The position numbers were made by a program, and so were the translations under genes. 45,070 nt of DNA from [Leptolyngbya] sp. JSC-1. Lineage in GTDB: Bacteria; Cyanobacteriota; Cyanobacteriia; Elainellales; Elainellaceae. Shown here piece after piece: positions 16,891 to 25,615 of this stretch. Positions within the stretch are counted from its first letter, which is position 1, and each line of letters starts with the position of its first letter. Location: positions 3,846,516 to 3,891,585 of the forward strand of contig KL662191.1 in assembly GCA_000733415.1 (NCBI GenBank), given 5' to 3'. The notes under the pieces were generated by a model. That model had not been told where the DNA came from and made no database searches. It saw nothing but the letters and a program-made list of their open reading frames with translations.

Positions 16891-17694
16891 ATGTCCCAGC
16901 ATCCCATTCTCTCCACGGCCCTCACCCTGGCTGCTGTTGTTACAAGTGTTACGAGCGGGCTAATCGGCATCCCTCAAGTTGCCCAGGCCGAAACGCTGCC
17001 TTCATCCACCGAGAGGCTGATGGCCCAAGCAGAAACTGATACGCACGATGGTAGCCTATCTGTTATCGGTGTCAGCCAACTCGCAGCTTCGGCAGATCAG
17101 GCCGTGATTGTGTTGTCCTACTATCCCAACAGCTATTACTCGGCAGACTATTCAGATCCCGACACGACACCGCAAATCCCCCAGGTGCTGCCTTCAGATA
17201 TCCAGAACGTAGTCGATGCGCTGACTACAGCAGGCGTACCTGCAAGTAACGTTAAAGCATTCCCTGATTACACCTCTGCCGGATCGATGCGAGTCCGACT
17301 AACGCTTGCGCAACCCACTCAAGCCAGAATCGAGCAAATGATTGACGCAGCTAATACGGCAGTGATCAAAACCAATCGCTATACGGCTAGCGGCGCGGTT
17401 GTGGGCTACACCCTCAATAATTGTCAAGCGGTTGAAAACCAAGCTCGCCAAGCCGCTATGGCCGATGCTCAAAATCGGGCTACAGCTCTGGCTAGTGTGG
17501 CGGGTGCCCAAGTGGGTCGGGTTTACTCGCTATCGGAGACAGTGAGTTGGGGCAACAACTACAGCACCGTTTGTCCAGCCAGCTCTGATCCAGCCGCTTA
17601 TACCGACTACTATTCGTTGCCGATGTACGATCCGTCTCTGCCGCCTACGGTGCGAATCGTTTATTCGCTGAATGTCACCTATGAGATGAAGTAG
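16891..17694 (+). CDS. Exported SIMPL-domain (DUF541) protein
   Basis: A 267-aa protein with a signal peptide (hydrophobic 7-26, likely cleavage at QVAQA-ET, about residue 31) and a SIMPL/DUF541-type domain: SLSVIGVSQLAASADQAVIVLSY and AMADAQNRATALASVAGAQVG. Family members are periplasmic or outer-membrane associated proteins of ill-defined function; some bacterial homologues are linked to oxidative stress. A Tyr/Ser-rich loop (YYPNSYYSADYSDPD) interrupts the first strand region. A good intrinsic terminator follows. Confidence 0.8.
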   Translation: MSQHPILSTALTLAAVVTSVTSGLIGIPQVAQAETLPSSTERLMAQAETDTHDGSLSVIGVSQLAASADQAVIVLSYYPNSYYSADYSDPDTTPQIPQVLPSDIQNVVDALTTAGVPASNVKAFPDYTSAGSMRVRLTLAQPTQARIEQMIDAANTAVIKTNRYTASGAVVGYTLNNCQAVENQARQAAMADAQNRATALASVAGAQVGRVYSLSETVSWGNNYSTVCPASSDPAAYTDYYSLPMYDPSLPPTVRIVYSLNVTYEMK

Positions 17695-17734
17695 CAAGCG
17701 AATCGAAATTGAATAGATCTAGTTCGACTGAAGC

Positions 17735-17760
17735 AGGGTGGGAGCGTCTCACCCTAATTT
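17735..17760 (+). terminator. Intrinsic terminator after the SIMPL gene
   Basis: The stem AGGGTGGGA/TCTCACCCT (9 pairs including one G-T) has a GCG loop and is followed by AATTTTTATT. It lies between the convergent SIMPL and murF genes. Confidence 0.75.
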
Positions 17761-17774
17761 TTATTCGATGCTTT

Positions 17775-19175
17775 TTATTCGATACTGTTCTTATTTAATA
17801 CCGTTGCAGCACGAAACTGTTCTACGACCTGATCCAAACCAACCGCTCGTGACGCCTTAAACAGGAGCCGATCGCCCGGTTGAACTAGCATCTGTAAACG
17901 TTCTACAACCGCCGCTTGGCTGGAAAACTGCTCAGCAACCAGCGGCAACGCTCCTTCCGCCATCGCTTCACTTTCGATCGGATCGGCCAAAATCAGCAGC
18001 GCATCGAGCCGCAGTTTTTGCACCGCCTGACCAACTCGGTAATGAAACTCAGCTGAGCGGTCTCCCAGTTCTTTCATCGTGCCTAATACAGCAATGCGAC
18101 GCTGACCTGCTGTATCGGCTAGCAACTGCAACGCGGCCAGCATCGACTCTAGACCGGCGTTATAGGTCTCATCTAAAATCACAATGTCATTAGGCAACAG
18201 ATAGCGACGAGCACGACCCTGCGGCAGTTCTACTGTTAGTCCCTGTTGGAGTGGGGTCCAGTCAATTTGCAGGACGTTGGCAACTGCGAGGGCAGCCAGA
18301 TAATTAAGGGCATTGTGTTGACCGGGTAAGGGCAGCGGCAGTTTCCTTCCTGCCACCCGCAGTGTATTGGCATCGAGTAGCTCACCCTGCAAGTCACCAC
18401 CTGTCAAACCATAAGATACTACGTTGCCGTGCCAAAGCTGGGCTGCGGTTTCCATCAAGCGCAAATTGTCGTAGTTGAGAATGGCCACCCCTGAGGCAGA
18501 CATCTCTTGCAACAGTTCACACTTGGCGTTAGCAATCGCCTGTTCTGACCCCAATCGCCCGATATGGGCCGTCCCCACATTGGTAATCACCGCGATATCA
18601 GGAGCAGCAATTTGGCTCAGCAGCGCAATCTCGCCCGCCGCCCGCATCCCCATTTCAATCACGGCAAAATTGTGCGCATCGGTTAATTCCAACAGGGTTT
18701 TGGGCACACCAATTTCGTTGTTGTAGTTTGCTTGAGTTTTTAACACTCGGCCCTGAGTCCCGAGTACCGCGGCAATTAACTCTTTCGTGGTGGTTTTCCC
18801 TACCGACCCCGTAACGGCAATCACTGGAATCGAAAACTGCATCCGCCACCAGTGCCCCAACTTTTGATAGGCCGCCAGCGTGTCTTCCACCGGCAGCAAG
18901 GAAAAATTGTTGGCTGTAAGATACTCAGCGGCAGAGTGTTGCTCCATGAAATAGCGATCCACAATGGCTGCGATCGCTCCCTGCTGCTGAGCAGTTTGAA
19001 TAAATTCATGCCCATCAAATCGCTCGCCTCGCAAGGCCACAAATGCAGCTCCTGGAACTATACTGCGGCTGTCAGTGCTGATCTGAGTCACGGCTGCATC
19101 AAGAGATGTTTCTGGAGCGGGGCAGGGAGAGACGGCCAGAACCTGAGCCAGTTGACGCAATCTAAGAGAAACCAT
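17775..19175 (-). CDS. murF: UDP-MurNAc-tripeptide D-Ala-D-Ala ligase MurF
   Basis: A 466-aa Mur ligase that adds D-alanyl-D-alanine to the UDP-MurNAc-tripeptide, the last cytoplasmic step of peptidoglycan precursor synthesis. The N-terminal substrate domain carries STDSRSIVPGAAFVALRGERF. The ATP-binding P-loop is AVTGSVGKTTTKEL (about 120-133). The C-terminal domain begins near DETYNAGLESMLAAL. I chose ATG 19175 (MVSLRLRQLAQVL, the usual Mur N-terminus) over an upstream in-frame TTG at 19208. Confidence 0.95.
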   Translation of the reverse strand: MVSLRLRQLAQVLAVSPCPAPETSLDAAVTQISTDSRSIVPGAAFVALRGERFDGHEFIQTAQQQGAIAAIVDRYFMEQHSAAEYLTANNFSLLPVEDTLAAYQKLGHWWRMQFSIPVIAVTGSVGKTTTKELIAAVLGTQGRVLKTQANYNNEIGVPKTLLELTDAHNFAVIEMGMRAAGEIALLSQIAAPDIAVITNVGTAHIGRLGSEQAIANAKCELLQEMSASGVAILNYDNLRLMETAAQLWHGNVVSYGLTGGDLQGELLDANTLRVAGRKLPLPLPGQHNALNYLAALAVANVLQIDWTPLQQGLTVELPQGRARRYLLPNDIVILDETYNAGLESMLAALQLLADTAGQRRIAVLGTMKELGDRSAEFHYRVGQAVQKLRLDALLILADPIESEAMAEGALPLVAEQFSSQAAVVERLQMLVQPGDRLLFKASRAVGLDQVVEQFRAATVLNKNSIE

Positions 19176-19623
19176 GATGGATGCGATGACGGATGCAATG
19201 CTAAACAATTCGACGCGAACCGAGATGCCAAATCTCGAGATGCAAAACGAATAGCAGTCATCATACTGCCATCGTGAGATTTCCTCATAGTTTTTATTAA
19301 CGAATCCAAGCGAACCAAGGCTTGAGTCTAGCCAAGAGACTGAGTTATTGTAGGATTTGGGTTTTTACCCAAAGGCAATTGAATCGCCATTTACCTACGA
19401 CAAGCAAATCGCAGACATTGGCACAGGCTGCGCCATGCAGCGTCCGGTCAGATTTGTAGCTCAGCAGGGTGACTGGTTAGTTTGAAGGCTACCTGCATCA
19501 GTCCTTCAAGGATTTCTTAATGGTGATTTTTCGTTGCTATTGAGAGCTTAAAATTTTTAAAATGTCTACAATTGCCCATTTTTTAAACCCGTCCTCTAGT
19601 CCATCGAAAAAGGAGAGAAAAGC
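19176..19623. other. Divergent upstream region of murF and rpsU
   Basis: About 450 bases. A 7-bp stem TTGAAGG (19482-19488)/CCTTCAA (19503-19509) lies about 115 bases before rpsU and could be part of an rpsU leader. AT-rich stretches at 19545-19590 may hold the rpsU promoter. A segment near 19457 looks superficially like a tRNA D-arm but has no matching anticodon or T-arm. Confidence 0.45.
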
Positions 19624-19803
19624 ATGACCCAAGTGGTCTTAGGAGAAAATGAAGGAATAGAATCAGCACTGCGGCGATTTAAGCGCCAGGTTTCTAAAGC
19701 AGGTATCTTGGCTGATGTAAAGAGCCATCGCCACTTTGAAACACCGCTCGAAAAGCGGAAGCGCAAAGCAATTATGGCAAGACGGAAGCGTAGATTTCGT
19801 TAA
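19624..19803 (+). CDS. rpsU: 30S ribosomal protein S21
   Basis: A 59-aa very basic protein: MTQVVLGENEGIESALRRF, then SKAGILADVKSHRHFETP and a C-terminal RRKRRFR. This is the S21 signature; it is a small-subunit protein near the mRNA exit/anti-Shine-Dalgarno region. AGGAG at 19611-19615 lies 8 nt before the ATG. It is monocistronic, with its own terminator downstream. Confidence 0.96.
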   Translation: MTQVVLGENEGIESALRRFKRQVSKAGILADVKSHRHFETPLEKRKRKAIMARRKRRFR

Positions 19804-19853
19804 TCAGCGCGATTGATTGACTTACTGAGTTTCAGTAGCTGTAAGTCTGGTGG

Positions 19854-19881
19854 GGAGGCATAGGCGTGTTATGCCTCCTTT
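19854..19881 (+). terminator. Intrinsic terminator of rpsU
   Basis: The perfect 9-bp stem GGAGGCATA/TATGCCTCC has a 7-nt loop and is followed by TTT, 50 bases after the rpsU stop. Confidence 0.8.
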
Positions 19882-20142
19882 GCATTTCGGTTATTGCTGT
19901 ACTCTGACTGTTGCTTTACTTCAACTTTCGATTTCTCAGCTGTTTAGTTCAGTTCCGGTTTAGTGATGCTCCAGTTTACTTACGTTTCGGTAGGTTATGG
20001 CTTGGTTTAGCAGTTGGCTTAATTATAAGTGTTCCTTAAGGGTCTCTAACTCTATAGACTTGATATACAGACAGACTTTGAGCCGTAGACGCTTCCTACC
20101 CAATGCCTGAGTCTGTTGGTTACTCCTTTCGTCATAACTATT

Positions 20143-20955
20143 ATGAAATCTTATCTCGCTGCTGCGGTTCAAATGAATAGCCTGCCGGACCTGCATGAAA
20201 ATTTGGCTCAGGCCGAAGACCTGATCGATCTGGCGGTGCGGCAAGGGGCTGAACTCGTTTGCCTACCAGAAAATTTTTCCTTCCTAGGTGATGAAGCAGC
20301 CAAGATCGCTGAAGCAAAAACCATTGCTCAAAGTAGTGAAAAGTTTCTCAAAACGATGGCTCAACGCTATCAGATTACTCTCCTTGGCGGTGGTTTTCCG
20401 GTTCCGACCGCAGCAGGTAAAGTCCATAACACCGCTCTGTTAGTGGGAGCCAATGGCGAAGAGTTAGCCCGCTATGAGAAGGTACATTTGTTTGATGTCA
20501 ACTTACCCGATGGCAACACCTATCAAGAGTCCCAAACTGTTCTGGCCGGTACGAATTTGCCGCCTGTTCACCCCTCTAAGGAATTGGGTCATCTTGGTCT
20601 GTCAGTCTGCTATGACGTGCGCTTCCCCGAGCTTTACCGTTATCTATCGCAAATGGGTGCCCATGTGCTGTTTGTGCCCGCTGCCTTCACAGCCTACACC
20701 GGCAAAGACCATTGGCAAGTGTTGCTCCAGGCTAGAGCTATCGAAAACACCTGCTACGTAATTGCCCCAGCCCAAACTGGACGCCACAATTCCCTGCGGC
20801 AGTCCCACGGCCATGCCATGATTGTTGATCCTTGGGGCATCATTCTGGCCGATGCGGGCGACAAACCCGGCGTAGCAATTGCGTCAATTGAGCCGTCCCG
20901 CCTGGAGCAGGTGCGCCGTCAGATGCCCAGCCTCCAGCACCGAGTTTTTTCCTAG
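20143..20955 (+). CDS. Nitrilase-superfamily amidase, Nit1/deaminated-glutathione-amidase-like
   Basis: A 270-aa carbon-nitrogen hydrolase with the catalytic triad Glu43 (CLPENFSF), Lys112 (RYEKVHLFDV) and Cys155 (GLSVCYDVRFPELYR). The pattern VCYDVRFPELYR together with RAIENTCYVIAPAQTGRH resembles the Nit1/Nit2 branch, where Nit1 repairs deaminated glutathione and Nit2 is an omega-amidase; Nit1-like is my inference. Cytosolic. I chose ATG 20143 (MKSYLAAAVQMNS), the usual family start, over an in-frame TTG at 20116. Confidence 0.9.
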   Translation: MKSYLAAAVQMNSLPDLHENLAQAEDLIDLAVRQGAELVCLPENFSFLGDEAAKIAEAKTIAQSSEKFLKTMAQRYQITLLGGGFPVPTAAGKVHNTALLVGANGEELARYEKVHLFDVNLPDGNTYQESQTVLAGTNLPPVHPSKELGHLGLSVCYDVRFPELYRYLSQMGAHVLFVPAAFTAYTGKDHWQVLLQARAIENTCYVIAPAQTGRHNSLRQSHGHAMIVDPWGIILADAGDKPGVAIASIEPSRLEQVRRQMPSLQHRVFS

Positions 20956-21065
20956 ATCTTTGGCTAACAGTTGTTGCTGAGGCTCTTGCTTTGAGCAACC
21001 AAAATCTGCGGAATTGCTTACCAAGCTACTCCTCATCTTGTTAAGAACCATGTACAGTAGACTGA

Positions 21066-22550
21066 ATGAGTTTCGCTGTATACATGGTCAATGTGAGCAC
21101 TGGCATGGCTTTCTTTCTATCGATTCCATCATTGCTTTCGCCCTTACTTCCGACCTCTCTACTAGCACAAGTCGCAGAAGCCGCAGAAGTGACAAACGCG
21201 CAGCTTGGCCCACTTGTGTTAGCGGGGGGGCTACTCAGCTTGGTAATTATTTACCTAGCCTCCAAACTAGTTGGAGAACTTTGCGCTCGCGTTAATCTAC
21301 CGCCTGTTTTGGGTGAGTTGATTGGGGGCGTAGTGGTCGGTGTTTCGGCCCTCAACCTGCTAGTTTTTCCAGAAGGCGCAAGTCACGGTACAGATGCATT
21401 TGTAATTAAATTTCTGGAATCAACCGCGGGTTTAGCTCCAGAAGCGGTTCCTAAAGTAGCGGAATCGATCGGGGAAGTCATCTCGGTGTTGTCAGAAATT
21501 GGCGTCATCATCCTGCTGTTTGAGATTGGCCTAGAGTCGGATCTAAAAGAGTTGATTCGCGTTGGTCCACAAGCGGCAGTGGTAGCTGTAGTTGGGGTGG
21601 TGGTACCATTTGTTGCCGGTACAGCAGGGCTAGTGGCGCTGTTCAATGTGCCGACGGTGCCTGCCATCTTTGCTGGAGCAGCTCTAACCGCCACGAGTAT
21701 TGGCATCACGGCCAAAGTTCTAGCAGAAATCCAGCAGCTCAGCTCTCGGGAAGGGCAGATCATCATTGGCGCAGCAGTGCTAGATGACATTCTGGGGATT
21801 ATCGTGCTGGCGGTGGTGGCAAGCCTAGCTAAAACCGGAGAAATTCAGATCGGCAATATCATTTATCTGATTGTAGGCGCTGGCGTTTTCCTAATTGGGT
21901 CAATTCTGCTGGGTCGATTCCTCGGCCCTTACTTCGTAGCCCTGGTAGATCGCATGCAGACCCGTGGACAGTTGCTGATCTCATCGCTGATTTTTGCCTT
22001 TATTCTGTCTTATATTGGCGCAGCGATTCAGCTTGAGGCAATTTTGGGTGCATTCGCGGCTGGACTAGTGCTGGCCGAAACCGAGAAGCAGAAAGAGCTG
22101 GAAGAGCAGGTGGTACCCATTGCCGACATGTTAGTTCCCATCTTTTTCGTCACAGTGGGGGCCAAAACGGACGTGAGTGTTCTCAATCCCCTCAACCCAG
22201 CGAATCGAGAAGGCTTGATCATGGCCGCCTTTTTAGTAGTTGTTGCCATTATTGGTAAAACGGTGACTGGACTGGCGGTGTTCGGGCAACCAGGCATCAA
22301 CCGACTGGCAATTGGAATCGGTATGGTACCACGGGGCGAAGTGGGATTGGTGTTCGCTGGCGTTGGCTCTGGCATCGGGATTCTATCTAAACCGCTGGAA
22401 GCCGCGATTATCGTCATGGTGATTCTGACTACGTTTTTGGCTCCTCCCCTATTGCGATTAGTGTTTCAGGAAGGTGAACCGGAGCTTATTCAAGAAGGAG
22501 TTGCTCAGCCAGCCCCGGAAGTCGCCGAATCAGTGCAGGAATCCAATTAG
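21066..22550 (+). CDS. CPA2-type cation:proton antiporter, NhaS3-like
   Basis: A 494-aa protein with about 12-13 membrane spans. The ion-binding Asp pair lies in AAVLDDILGIIVL (Asp240-Asp241), and TATSIGITAKVLAE corresponds to the discontinuous helix of CPA transporters. PRGEVGLVFAGVG near 425 is a conserved family motif. Length and pattern match cyanobacterial NhaS3, a Na+/H+ (or K+/H+) antiporter placed in thylakoids in Synechocystis; the orthology is from memory. The N-terminus is uncertain: ATG codons also occur at 21084 and 21105, and no Shine-Dalgarno sequence decides. Confidence 0.9.
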   Translation: MSFAVYMVNVSTGMAFFLSIPSLLSPLLPTSLLAQVAEAAEVTNAQLGPLVLAGGLLSLVIIYLASKLVGELCARVNLPPVLGELIGGVVVGVSALNLLVFPEGASHGTDAFVIKFLESTAGLAPEAVPKVAESIGEVISVLSEIGVIILLFEIGLESDLKELIRVGPQAAVVAVVGVVVPFVAGTAGLVALFNVPTVPAIFAGAALTATSIGITAKVLAEIQQLSSREGQIIIGAAVLDDILGIIVLAVVASLAKTGEIQIGNIIYLIVGAGVFLIGSILLGRFLGPYFVALVDRMQTRGQLLISSLIFAFILSYIGAAIQLEAILGAFAAGLVLAETEKQKELEEQVVPIADMLVPIFFVTVGAKTDVSVLNPLNPANREGLIMAAFLVVVAIIGKTVTGLAVFGQPGINRLAIGIGMVPRGEVGLVFAGVGSGIGILSKPLEAAIIVMVILTTFLAPPLLRLVFQEGEPELIQEGVAQPAPEVAESVQESN

Positions 22551-22551
22551 T

Positions 22552-22782
22552 GTGCTCTTGATCAGTGTCAAGTTTAGTCGTTTGGCACTGAATGCCTGTG
22601 CTAAACTCTTCCGTCAACAGCACCTCTGGCAGTTTGTTAACCCTATCGCTTTTGCCTGGGCTGTAGCTTGGACTAACATGCAAAAATGGAGTCCAGCCTT
22701 TGACCTATTGCTGATTTGTCTGTTTGCCCCCATCCTGCTTTGGCAGGAAATTACAGCAACAAAATGCTACAAAGGCAACTAG
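22552..22782 (+). CDS. Possible small membrane protein
   Basis: A 76-codon ORF from a GTG immediately after the antiporter stop. It has a moderately hydrophobic stretch (FVNPIAFAWAVAW) and a clearly hydrophobic one (AFDLLLICLFAPILLW). No family is recognised and no ribosome binding site is evident. Coding status is uncertain; it could be translated by coupling to the antiporter. Confidence 0.3.
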   Translation: MLLISVKFSRLALNACAKLFRQQHLWQFVNPIAFAWAVAWTNMQKWSPAFDLLLICLFAPILLWQEITATKCYKGN

Positions 22783-22840
22783 CAAGAATTGCAATTAGGC
22801 AGTACGATAAGCAAACTTTTATCGGTTGAGGAGTGTAACG

Positions 22841-22954
22841 ATGATTGTCTGGATCAACTGCGCCCTACGCTGCGAGTTCTTAGGTATCGCAGTCAGCCCG
22901 TTTAATCAGCGGATGTCCCTCTGTATGAATGGGCTGTTGAATGGGCTTAAGTGA
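22841..22954 (+). CDS. Candidate 37-aa small protein with good ribosome binding site
   Basis: The ATG is preceded 7 nt upstream by GAGGAG (22828-22833), among the better Shine-Dalgarno sequences in the window. The product begins MIVWINCALRCEFLGIAV and ends LNGLLNGLK-like; it has three cysteines and no recognisable domain. The rest of 22783-23180 shows no other ORF. It may be a real small protein, a leader peptide, or chance. Confidence 0.3.
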   Translation: MIVWINCALRCEFLGIAVSPFNQRMSLCMNGLLNGLK

Positions 22955-23180
22955 GCTGCAATCGCAACACCACCGATGACACGACGCTGTCTTTATCATC
23001 ATCGTATTGATCATTGGCTGGGGTTAGTTGGCTGAGGTTAAAGGTGCTCAGCAACATTAGCAGTCCATTTCGAAATCCTTTGATACCGATGTGATGCCCC
23101 GTTTTCCCGCTGTCCTGTATTTTCTTCGGTGAAGGGGTCGGGTGCTGTTATTGATATCCAGGCAATTTGCTTCGAATCTT

Positions 23181-24083
23181 ATGAATCCATCTCTTTCTGA
23201 TCAATCCTTTCAATTCACAGCTTCGGCTGCCCGTGATCTCCAACGAGCTAAGATTGGCATCTTCGACAGTGGAGCAGGCGGTCTGACAGTTTTGCGAGAA
23301 CTGTATCGCCAATTGCCTAACGAATCGATCCTTTACTTTGGAGACACAGCCCGCCTACCCTACGGAATCCGTTCTCAAGCAGAGATTCTACAGTACGTGC
23401 GAGAAATCCTGGTTTGGATGCTGCAACAGAACGTCAAGATGGTGGTGATGGCCTGTAATACAAGTTCTGCTCTAGCCTTAGAGACAGTGCGTTCAGAATT
23501 TGGTATTCCAATTTTGGGCATTATCCTGCCAGGGGCGCGAGCTGCTGTCCAGATGGGCAAACGCATTGGTGTTATTGCTACTCCTGCAACGGCTAACAGC
23601 AACGCCTATCGACAGGCGATTCAAGAAATTGATGCGACGGCCCAAGTATGGCAAGTTGGCTGTCCAGAATTTGTGCCTCTTGTAGAAAACAATCGCATCC
23701 ACGACCCCTACACCCGCCAAATTGCGCAGGAATATCTTGCTCCTTTGCTGGAACGACGGATTGATACGCTGATCTATGGTTGCACCCACTACCCCCACTT
23801 GGCTCCAGTGATCAAATCGATCGTGCCGCGCTCGGTGAAGTTGATTGATCCAGCAGTGCATGTGGTGCAAGCCGCGGCGCAAGAGCTAGAAATGTTGGGG
23901 TTGAGAAGTATACGTCCAGCCGTGCCAACGCAGTTCTATGTCAGCGGTTGCCCTCAAACATTCACTCAACTATCGGTGCAGTGGTTGGGCTGTGCTCCGT
24001 TGGTACAACAAGTCAATGTAGCTCGGTTTGCTGCACCTTACTTGAGTACCAAAAGTCGGGATGGTGTTAAAAGCCAAAGCTAG
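23181..24083 (+). CDS. murI: Glutamate racemase
   Basis: A 300-aa racemase that interconverts L- and D-glutamate for peptidoglycan. The two catalytic cysteines are in MACNTSSA (Cys92) and YGCTHYPHL (Cys201); the substrate motif IGIFDSGAGGLTVL contains Asp29. A GTG at 23142 with GAAGGGG 4 nt upstream would add 13 residues; I kept ATG 23181 because the extra residues do not look conserved, but the GTG has the better ribosome site. In cyanobacteria murI is often near sds, as here (1.5 kb apart). Confidence 0.95.
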   Translation: MNPSLSDQSFQFTASAARDLQRAKIGIFDSGAGGLTVLRELYRQLPNESILYFGDTARLPYGIRSQAEILQYVREILVWMLQQNVKMVVMACNTSSALALETVRSEFGIPILGIILPGARAAVQMGKRIGVIATPATANSNAYRQAIQEIDATAQVWQVGCPEFVPLVENNRIHDPYTRQIAQEYLAPLLERRIDTLIYGCTHYPHLAPVIKSIVPRSVKLIDPAVHVVQAAAQELEMLGLRSIRPAVPTQFYVSGCPQTFTQLSVQWLGCAPLVQQVNVARFAAPYLSTKSRDGVKSQS

Positions 24084-24517
24084 AAGAGGGGCATGAGATT
24101 CAGATTTGAATTTTGGGTATGAGGTAGTAGAGCAACTGCTAGCAATACAAGATGATAAACTGCGGTCTCACGCTGTTGAAGTTGATTGTCATACAAATTG
24201 TATATCTCAATACACAATTCAGCTTAAAAGCCTATCCTCTGCCAGATCTCCTTTTCTGAAGTTCTGAAGGCCAGTAGAAACAAATGCAGATACAAGGATT
24301 TGGTCGAAACCGTTTCCAGGTACCTGCATCTTGCTAACTGATCAATTGCGATAGAAACAGAAATAAAAACAAGGTAGATGCAGCCTTAGCTCGCTTGTGT
24401 TAGGTCACAAGCCACTAGCGGCTGAACAAGTTAGCTCTGAATAGTCAGTCAATCGTATCAATCGTTTAGAATCAATCGTGTAGGATGGCCTACCTAGAAC
24501 TATTTATAGAAATGGGA

Positions 24518-24619
24518 CTAAGCGCGTGATCGTTCGGCTAGTTTTAGCAACACGTAAACAGTTAAAACATAGCCAGTAGCCAGTATAGGAATAATTAGAG
24601 GAATTGCGTCATAAGCCAT
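24518..24619 (-). CDS. Candidate 33-aa single-span membrane protein
   Basis: An ORF of 33 codons: MAYDAIPLIIPILATG then YVLTVYVLLKLAERSRA. It is one uninterrupted hydrophobic helix (about residues 6-25) with an acidic residue before it and a positively charged tail (KLAERSRA), the layout of small thylakoid subunits such as PetL, PsbM or PsaM. The sequence matches none that I remember. A weak GAG lies about 7 nt before the ATG. It overlaps the end of an 80-codon ORF of doubtful status. The composition strongly suggests a real membrane peptide, but family and expression are unknown. Confidence 0.45.
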   Translation of the reverse strand: MAYDAIPLIIPILATGYVLTVYVLLKLAERSRA

Positions 24620-25395
24620 AAGTCAACTCAACAATCAGATGCAAGGACGACAAAGTAAGGCGGAGCATCAAGACTCGCACAAATACAGAGTCGCGGGGTT
24701 GTGAGAATATGCTAAGAGTCGCCGACATCACAAGGATATCGACCAATCGAACATACATGCCCTCTAACCCACTGACACTGAATGGATCTTCTAAAACAAA
24801 GCAAAAAATTGCCTCATCCCAGAGGAACAACCCTGAAATCAGGAACTCCATTCAGCCACTAGAACCAATAAGCCAAAAATCGATCGCAGACCGAAAAATA
24901 GACTGGGTTCTGACACTAGCATCAGTAGGCTGAAATAAATCTGCCCGCTCGCACTGAATTTATGAAATTTTGAAATTCCTATCTATCAGACTAGCATAGG
25001 ATTCTAGTGTTGTTGGGGCAATTTTTCAACTAAGTTCATACATTTTTTGCCCTTGCTTTTGGGCTTGCAGAACTCCACCAAACACGGGTTTTCACAAAGC
25101 CCACAGAAATGGTTCAAAACCTATATATAGCGTTTGACCCAACTAACCCCAGCCTATCTATGCCAGACCAACCCTAGATTGAATTGACAATCGTTTGCTA
25201 TGGCCCTGATAGACGTGAGTGGCTCCTCTGTACAACCCCTCCAACTTCGATTGTCTTATAGGTCCGAGTAGACCAGAAGCGGGTTTTGCCTCCATGAGTC
25301 CGGCTTTAACCACTAGCGGTCCGTCAATTGATTCGTCAAATTGCTTCTTTAGTTGCGCTAACTAATTGCGCTAATCAGTTGTACTAACTATCTAT

Positions 25396-25485
25396 CCAAT
25401 TGCTCTGACTGCTTCCTCTGACTACAAGTCAGTCAACTCGTCAGAGTTTTTGAATTCCAAAATTGCTTCGGGGTTTTCGAATCGG
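25396..25485 (+). repeat. Structured dispersed repeat, copy C
   Basis: The outer stem is CCAATT (25396-25401) with AATCGG (25480-25485), 5 of 6 paired. A local duplication of CTCTGACT lengthens the 5' half. The core CTCGTCAGAGTTTTTGAATT is conserved. The tail GGCTCTAAT follows. It sits about 130 bases upstream of sds. Confidence 0.75.
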
Positions 25486-25615
25486 CTCTAATCAAGGGAG
25501 GCGCTAGGAATCTTTCAGAAAATCTTGTCGATCCACGCCTTTCCCCGGAGGCTTAGCTTAAAATAAAGGTAAGATATGTAAAATTTCGTAACCTAACGCC
25601 AGCGTCAGCTTATCC

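Larger units (their letters stand above)
24084..25615. other. Long AT-rich intergenic region between murI and sds
   Basis: About 1.5 kb. Apart from the small minus-strand ORF at 24518 and repeat copy C at 25396 I see no gene. Two overlapping ORFs of 74 and 80 codons on opposite strands (24709-24933 and 24609-24851) have no recognisable features. CAATCGT recurs within 24452-24481. The sds promoter probably lies at 25550-25600, where a TTAAAATAAAGGTAAGATATG stretch occurs. Confidence 0.5.

Noticed and set aside
7244..18977. HIP1 octamers GCGATCGC at 7244 and 18970 as a special signal
   Set aside because: HIP1 is a known abundant cyanobacterial octamer; the two sites noticed lie inside genes and show no local pattern.
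19457..19509. tRNA-like segment GTAGCTCAGCAGGG
   Set aside because: It resembles a D-arm, but there is no acceptor pairing, anticodon arm or GGTTCGAAT-type T-loop.
24609..24851. An 80-codon minus-strand ORF and an overlapping 74-codon plus-strand ORF
   Set aside because: Neither shows a recognisable fold, conserved motif or ribosome site; they lie in AT-rich intergenic DNA.
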